A DNA stretch of 8,349 nt from JBBRLG01 sp038231495 (GTDB taxonomy: Bacteria > Planctomycetota > Planctomycetia > Gemmatales > Gemmataceae): contig JBBRLG010000340.1 in assembly GCA_038231495.1 (NCBI GenBank), positions 1 through 8,349 of the forward strand, in the 5' to 3' direction. The notes below the pieces were generated by a model that saw nothing but the letters and a program-made list of their open reading frames with translations, was not told where the DNA came from and searched no databases. How positions within the stretch are numbered: position 1 is the stretch's first letter; each line of letters begins with the position of its first letter. A program made the translations under genes and the position numbers. Shown in pieces: positions 5,349-8,349 of the stretch.

Positions 5349-6224
5349 TTACTGTATCTTCGCCGTCTCCGCCTGTGACTGCTTGGCAACACCGTTTACC
5401 GCTGCCGTCTTGGTTTCGCCGGGCCATTCTTGCCAGCGGCTACACTTGCGGAAAAAGCTCAACGGGTTGTCGTAAACCACCTTGCGAATCGCGTCTTCGC
5501 TGTGGCCCCGTCGCCGCATTTCCAGCACCAGTTCCGGCACGGCCAGCGGGTCGGACTTGCCCCAATCGCCCGCCGAGTTGGCCAGGATGCGCTCGGTACC
5601 GACCATCTCCAAAATATCCGCGGCGCGCTGCGGCGTACATTTCGTCGTCGGGTACAGGGTCATGCCGCACCAGAAGCCGTTGTCGAGCGCGAGCCGCACG
5701 GTGTGTTCCTCGACGTGATCGACCAGGACGCGCTCCGGCTTGACGCGCCGGTCGTTCTTGAGCATGTCGAGGATCATGCGCGTGCCCTTATACTTGTCCT
5801 CCAGGTGCGGCGTGTGGATGAGGATCAGTTCGTCCGTCTTCATCGCGAGGTCAACGTGTTCCTGAAAGATGGTGGCCTCGTTGCGCGTGTTCTTATTCAA
5901 CCCGATCTCGCCGATGCCGAGGACGTTCGGCTGGTCGAGGAACTCGGGGATCATCTTGATGACTGCGCGCGACAACGGCACATTCTCGGCCTCCTTGGCG
6001 TTGATGCACAGCCAGCTGTAATGGCGGATGCCGAACTGCGCGGCGCGTGTCGGCTCGTACTGGGTCAGCTGGCGGAAGTAGTCGCGGAAACCGTCGGCGG
6101 AACCGCGGTCGAACCCGGCCCAAAACGCCGGTTCGCTCACGGCGACGCACCCGCACCGGGCCATGCGATGGTAGTCGTCGGTGGTCCGCGAGATCATGTG
6201 GATGTGGGGGTCGATGTAATTCAC
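5349..6224 (-). CDS. eboB: EboB-like TatD-family metal-dependent hydrolase
   Basis: The 291-residue TIM-barrel hydrolase carries the TatD/amidohydrolase metal ligands: H7 and H9 in DPHIHM, E106 in GIGEIGLN, H137 in LIHTPH, H170 in LVDHVEEHT and D220 in NSAGDWGKSDP. The segments SRTTDDYHRMA, PAFWAG, QFGIRHY and NSAGDWG are typical of EboB, a member of the ebo gene set known from cyanobacteria and other bacteria and tied to export or modification of secondary metabolites; its reaction is unproven. No other ebo gene is in the window. The start is GTG at 6224 with AAGGAG 11 bases upstream; this puts the metal motif at the very N-terminus as in homologues. The last ~20 residues (after WPGET) are a Lys/Ala-rich unconserved tail. 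It leads the four-gene minus-strand run. Confidence 0.85.
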   Translation of the reverse strand: MNYIDPHIHMISRTTDDYHRMARCGCVAVSEPAFWAGFDRGSADGFRDYFRQLTQYEPTRAAQFGIRHYSWLCINAKEAENVPLSRAVIKMIPEFLDQPNVLGIGEIGLNKNTRNEATIFQEHVDLAMKTDELILIHTPHLEDKYKGTRMILDMLKNDRRVKPERVLVDHVEEHTVRLALDNGFWCGMTLYPTTKCTPQRAADILEMVGTERILANSAGDWGKSDPLAVPELVLEMRRRGHSEDAIRKVVYDNPLSFFRKCSRWQEWPGETKTAAVNGVAKQSQAETAKIQ

Positions 6225-6272
6225 GATTATTTTATCTCCTTAATCAGCATCGGTTTTGCGTCATTTGCCTGC

Positions 6273-6298
6273 ACGGTGTTCGGTACGGTTTGCACGGT
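6273..6298 (-). promoter_or_regulatory. Three ACCGT repeats upstream of eboB
   Basis: On the minus strand ACCGT occurs three times within 26 bases (+ strand ACGGT at 6273-6277, 6285-6289 and 6294-6298), 49-74 bases upstream of the GTG start of eboB. Such spacing could be a binding site for a regulator of the operon. No clear -35/-10 pair was found next to it, so this is tentative. Confidence 0.25.
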
Positions 6299-6309
6299 TT
6301 TCGCCTCCA

Positions 6310-6788
6310 AGGAAGGAGGCACCAGCCCCAGCATTCGCCCGTCCGAGGATACCACAAGGGCACGCGGCAAGAAACCGTCCGAGGAATTCGGCAAGCTTCG
6401 CGTCTGCGAATTGAAGCCGCCCAGGGTCGCAACGTGGTTGTCCCGTCAGGACCGCTGGAACAACACGAGCAAGGCCCACGCTGGCACATGGATCCGCGCC
6501 TCCGTTTCATGGGCGCGGAAAAAGGGATTCATCGAGACCGATCCACGGGCAGGCCGCGTTGACCTTCCCGACCCCGTGCTGTGGGGACGAGAAGCCCGTA
6601 GGCCGGATGATCTCATAGCTATTCTAATTTCCGAGTCGCGTGCGAACAAGATGCGATCCCAGGAGTTCGCAGACCTCTTATGGGCGCTTCGGCTCACCGG
6701 TGCCAGGCCGGAGGACATTCGCAACGCCGAGGCACCCAATTACAGCCGGGGGTGGCTCATTTTCCGCTGGAATACCCAGGTCGGATAG
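6310..6788 (+). pseudogene. Tyrosine recombinase/integrase remnant, both ends missing
   Basis: The frame reads FGKLRVCELKPPRVATWL, RWNNTSKAHAGTWIRASVSW, ARKKGFIETDPRAG, GREARRPDDL, then LLWALRLTGARPEDIRNAEA and SRGWLIFRWN, ending at a TAG at 6786-6788. This is the SAM-like core-binding domain followed by the start of the catalytic domain of a tyrosine recombinase, up to the first catalytic Arg (in TGARPED). The catalytic Lys, the HxxR box and the Tyr are absent. There is no credible start codon or ribosome site, and the N-terminal ~50 residues look unconserved. The element is therefore a dead fragment of an integrase from a genomic island or phage. The next codons after TAG read VH, which may continue the homology, but this is too short to be sure. 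Base composition is like the surroundings. Confidence 0.7.
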
Positions 6789-6961
6789 GTCCACTGGTCT
6801 GGCTTCTACCGCTGCTGCTTTGCCTGCCGCCCGTGGGTCCGTTGGGAATACGACCGTCGTTGTTGTTCTTTGGGTTGTTGAGCGTCGCCGGCGTGTTTGG
6901 CTGGCTCAGCGCAAAGCAAGGGCGGGCGGCACGGCACCCGGCGCTACAGATCGAACCATAG
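6785..6961 (+). pseudogene. Possible 3' remnant of a membrane-protein gene
   Basis: Where integrase homology ends, a different + frame becomes strongly hydrophobic: GPLVWLLPLLLCLPPVGPLG and then SLLFFGLLSVAGVFGWLS, two plausible membrane helices, followed by a basic AKQGRAARHPALQIEP tail and TAG at 6959-6961. The frame's upstream part overlaps the integrase and looks like noise, so there is no start. I infer a truncated gene end joined to the integrase fragment; chance hydrophobicity from T-rich codons cannot be excluded. It ends 1 base before the stop of the convergent WD40 gene. Confidence 0.35.
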
Positions 6962-6962
6962 T

Positions 6963-8210
6963 TCATTTGGATCCGGAGTTGTTCGATCGCCGTTCCAGGC
7001 GCTGGAGTGACGCGCGGGCCTCGCGCGTTTGGCTGGCTCCCGGCGCGCCCTTGGCCAGCGTGCGCAGCACGTCCCTGGCCTCTGCCGTGCCGACCGCTTC
7101 CAGCACTTCCACGGCCCGGACGGGCCGAAGCTGTGCCGGCGTCGGCTTGAGGCGGCGCTCCGCAAACTTTTCCAGGAGGTCCGCGAGTTGCTTACCGACT
7201 TCCGCCGACGCGAGCGTTTTCGCCGCGGTGCGCAGGGCTGGTTCGACAATCTCTGCCAAGCTGTCTAATTCGGCCTTGGCCTGTTTACGCTCCTCGAAAC
7301 CGTTGGCGTCCAGGGCCGCGATAAGTTGGTCGATCCGCTTCGGGTCGGGGATCGGCACAGGCTTCAACCGGGCGCGCAGGAATTCCACGGTTTCCTTGGG
7401 GGAGTCGGCCAGTTGCCGCACGGCACGGTAGGCTTTCACCGCGTCTTTGCCTGCCAGGTCTTCCCACAAGGCTTCGGCAGTACGGCTCTTGTCGCGGAGG
7501 TGCGCGCCGGTCACGTCCCAAATCAACACCGTGCCGTCGCCGCCACCGGAAGCCAATCGCCGGCCGTCGTGCGATAAAGTCAAGGGATGCAAATAGCCCT
7601 GGTCGCCGGCGAGCTTGCCGTGTGCCTCCCCTGACGCAACCTCGCACAGCCGAATGAATTCGCCCCCGCCAATCAGCGTGCGGCCGTCGCGCGAGAACGT
7701 GAGATCCCCACCGTTCCCGCTGAGGGCGTCAATGCGGCGCACATCACGCCCGTCGGCCGCTGCGATGACGTAGGTTACGGGTTCCTTTTCACCCCCCCAG
7801 GCCGTCCAGGCGATGAGCGAACCGTCCGGTGAGAAGACAGCTGACAGCACCACATCTGCGGCCCTGGGCCGGTGCCAACGCTTCGTGCCGGTGGCCACGT
7901 CCCAAAGCGCCACCTGGGCATCCTTGTCGCCGTCGCCGATCGTGAGAAGAGCGTCCCCGGCAGGGGAGAAAGCGGTTGCCGAATCGGTCGTGGCGAGGTG
8001 CCGCACCACCTGTCCCGTCGTCGGATCCCACAACGTCATTTCTTTATCCCGGACGTTGCGGGCGGCAAGCTTGGCACCGGGTGCGAGGATGTCCCACCCA
8101 CCGCTCTTCTCAAACACGGGAAAGTGCTTCCCGGTGCCTTTGCCCACGTCCCATAAGGATAGCTGTCCCGGCCACCGCTGGACCGCCAGGGTTTGTCCTT
8201 CGGCGAGAAA
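6963..8210 (-). pseudogene. WD40-repeat protein with helical C-terminal domain, 5' part cut off
   Basis: Five WD-type repeat ends are visible: SLWDVGKG (upstream of the first GTG), TLWDPTTGQ, ALWDVATGT, RLCEVASGE and LIWDVTGAH, with AFSPAGDALL, VFSPDGSLIAW, TFSRDGRTLIGG and TLSHDGRRLASGG inside blades. From about 170 residues before the end it becomes the alpha-helical domain typical of planctomycete WD40 proteins: LAGKDAVKAYRAVRQL, FLRARLKPVPIPD, LIAALDANGFEERKQAKAEL and EPALRTA. The readable frame extends past the GTG at 8147 (AEGQTLAVQRW) up to a TAA at 8211-8213, exactly where a transposase gene begins on the other strand. A WD40 protein should continue there, so the 5' part (more blades, perhaps a kinase or sigma-factor domain) is missing. 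Partner and role are unknown; such proteins are scaffolds. Confidence 0.8.
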
Positions 8211-8349
8211 TTAGACGTTATCGGGAATAAGGAATACAATGAACGTATGGACACATACGAATCCCTCCAAACCGACCGCCGACAGTTTCTGGCCCTCACG
8301 GGTCTGACGCTCTCGGAGTTTCAACTTCTGTTGGCTGCCTTTCCACGGG
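8208..8349 (+). mobile_element. Left end of an insertion sequence inside the WD40 gene
   Basis: The WD40 frame breaks at about 8207-8213, and a transposase-like frame begins 35-40 bases later on the opposite strand, which is a normal distance for an IS end. The outer end should lie in ATTAGACGTTATCGGG (8210-8225). The element runs off the window, so neither the second inverted repeat nor the target duplication can be seen, and the exact edge is uncertain by several bases. Confidence 0.6.
8247..8349 (+). CDS. N-terminus of a DDE transposase (IS5-like), cut by the window edge
   Basis: The ATG at 8247 opens a frame of 34 codons to the window end. Its residues RRQFLALTGLTLSEFQLLL match the N-terminal helix-turn-helix region of DDE_Tnp_4-type transposases of the IS5 superfamily (pattern memory). 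AAGGAA at 8229-8234 lies 12 bases before the ATG; an ATG at 8239 in another frame stops early. The catalytic DDE part lies outside the window. Its orientation is opposite to the WD40 gene it appears to interrupt. Confidence 0.65.
   Translation, partial: MDTYESLQTDRRQFLALTGLTLSEFQLLLAAFPR

Noticed and set aside
5430..6300. First two thirds of the long + frame opposite eboB
   Set aside because: This part is a shadow of eboB; only the section from about 6310 has integrase homology.
1..8349. CRISPR arrays, tRNA or rRNA genes
   Set aside because: No regularly spaced direct repeats and no cloverleaf or rRNA-like sequence were seen; I could not run a covariance search.

Overview
The window is GC-rich DNA that most resembles a planctomycete of the Gemmataceae type. 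That placement is an inference from gene style: a WD40 protein with a helical C-terminal domain, a RyR-domain miniprotein, a TatD-like EboB homologue, a Cys-rich secreted protein, a characteristic integrase remnant and a CCACAAGCGG palindrome.

Left part (1-1585): the first codons of a leftward gene; a RyR-domain protein (240-524); a 5'-truncated and apparently frameshifted remnant of a membrane protein with a TIR-like nucleotide-binding fold (533-1115); a long compound palindrome (1148-1234); and an orphan HicB-like antitoxin (1277-1492). This is accessory, partly decaying DNA.

Middle (1586-2955): two convergent genes for exported proteins, an unrecognised one on + and a 12-cysteine one on -, separated by a possible terminator hairpin.

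Core (6224 down to 3231, all on the minus strand): a tight four-gene run. It holds an EboB-like metal-dependent hydrolase, a stand-alone papain-fold toxin-like protein (C24/H79/D90), a protein made of two copies of one domain that is probably the matching immunity protein, and TsaD, the tRNA t6A threonylcarbamoyltransferase. The gaps are 16, 13 and 1 nt. This is the most interesting part of the window: a polymorphic-toxin-type effector/immunity pair sits between two housekeeping-type genes and appears coupled to an essential tRNA-modification gene.

Right part (6310-8349): a tyrosine-integrase remnant that stops after its first catalytic box, a hydrophobic gene remnant, and the 3' part of a WD40/helical-repeat gene. 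The WD40 reading frame is broken near 8207-8213, where a DDE transposase gene begins and runs off the window, so an IS element has probably split it. Mobile-element debris therefore flanks the operon on its upstream side, while palindromes and pseudogenes lie further off on the downstream side.
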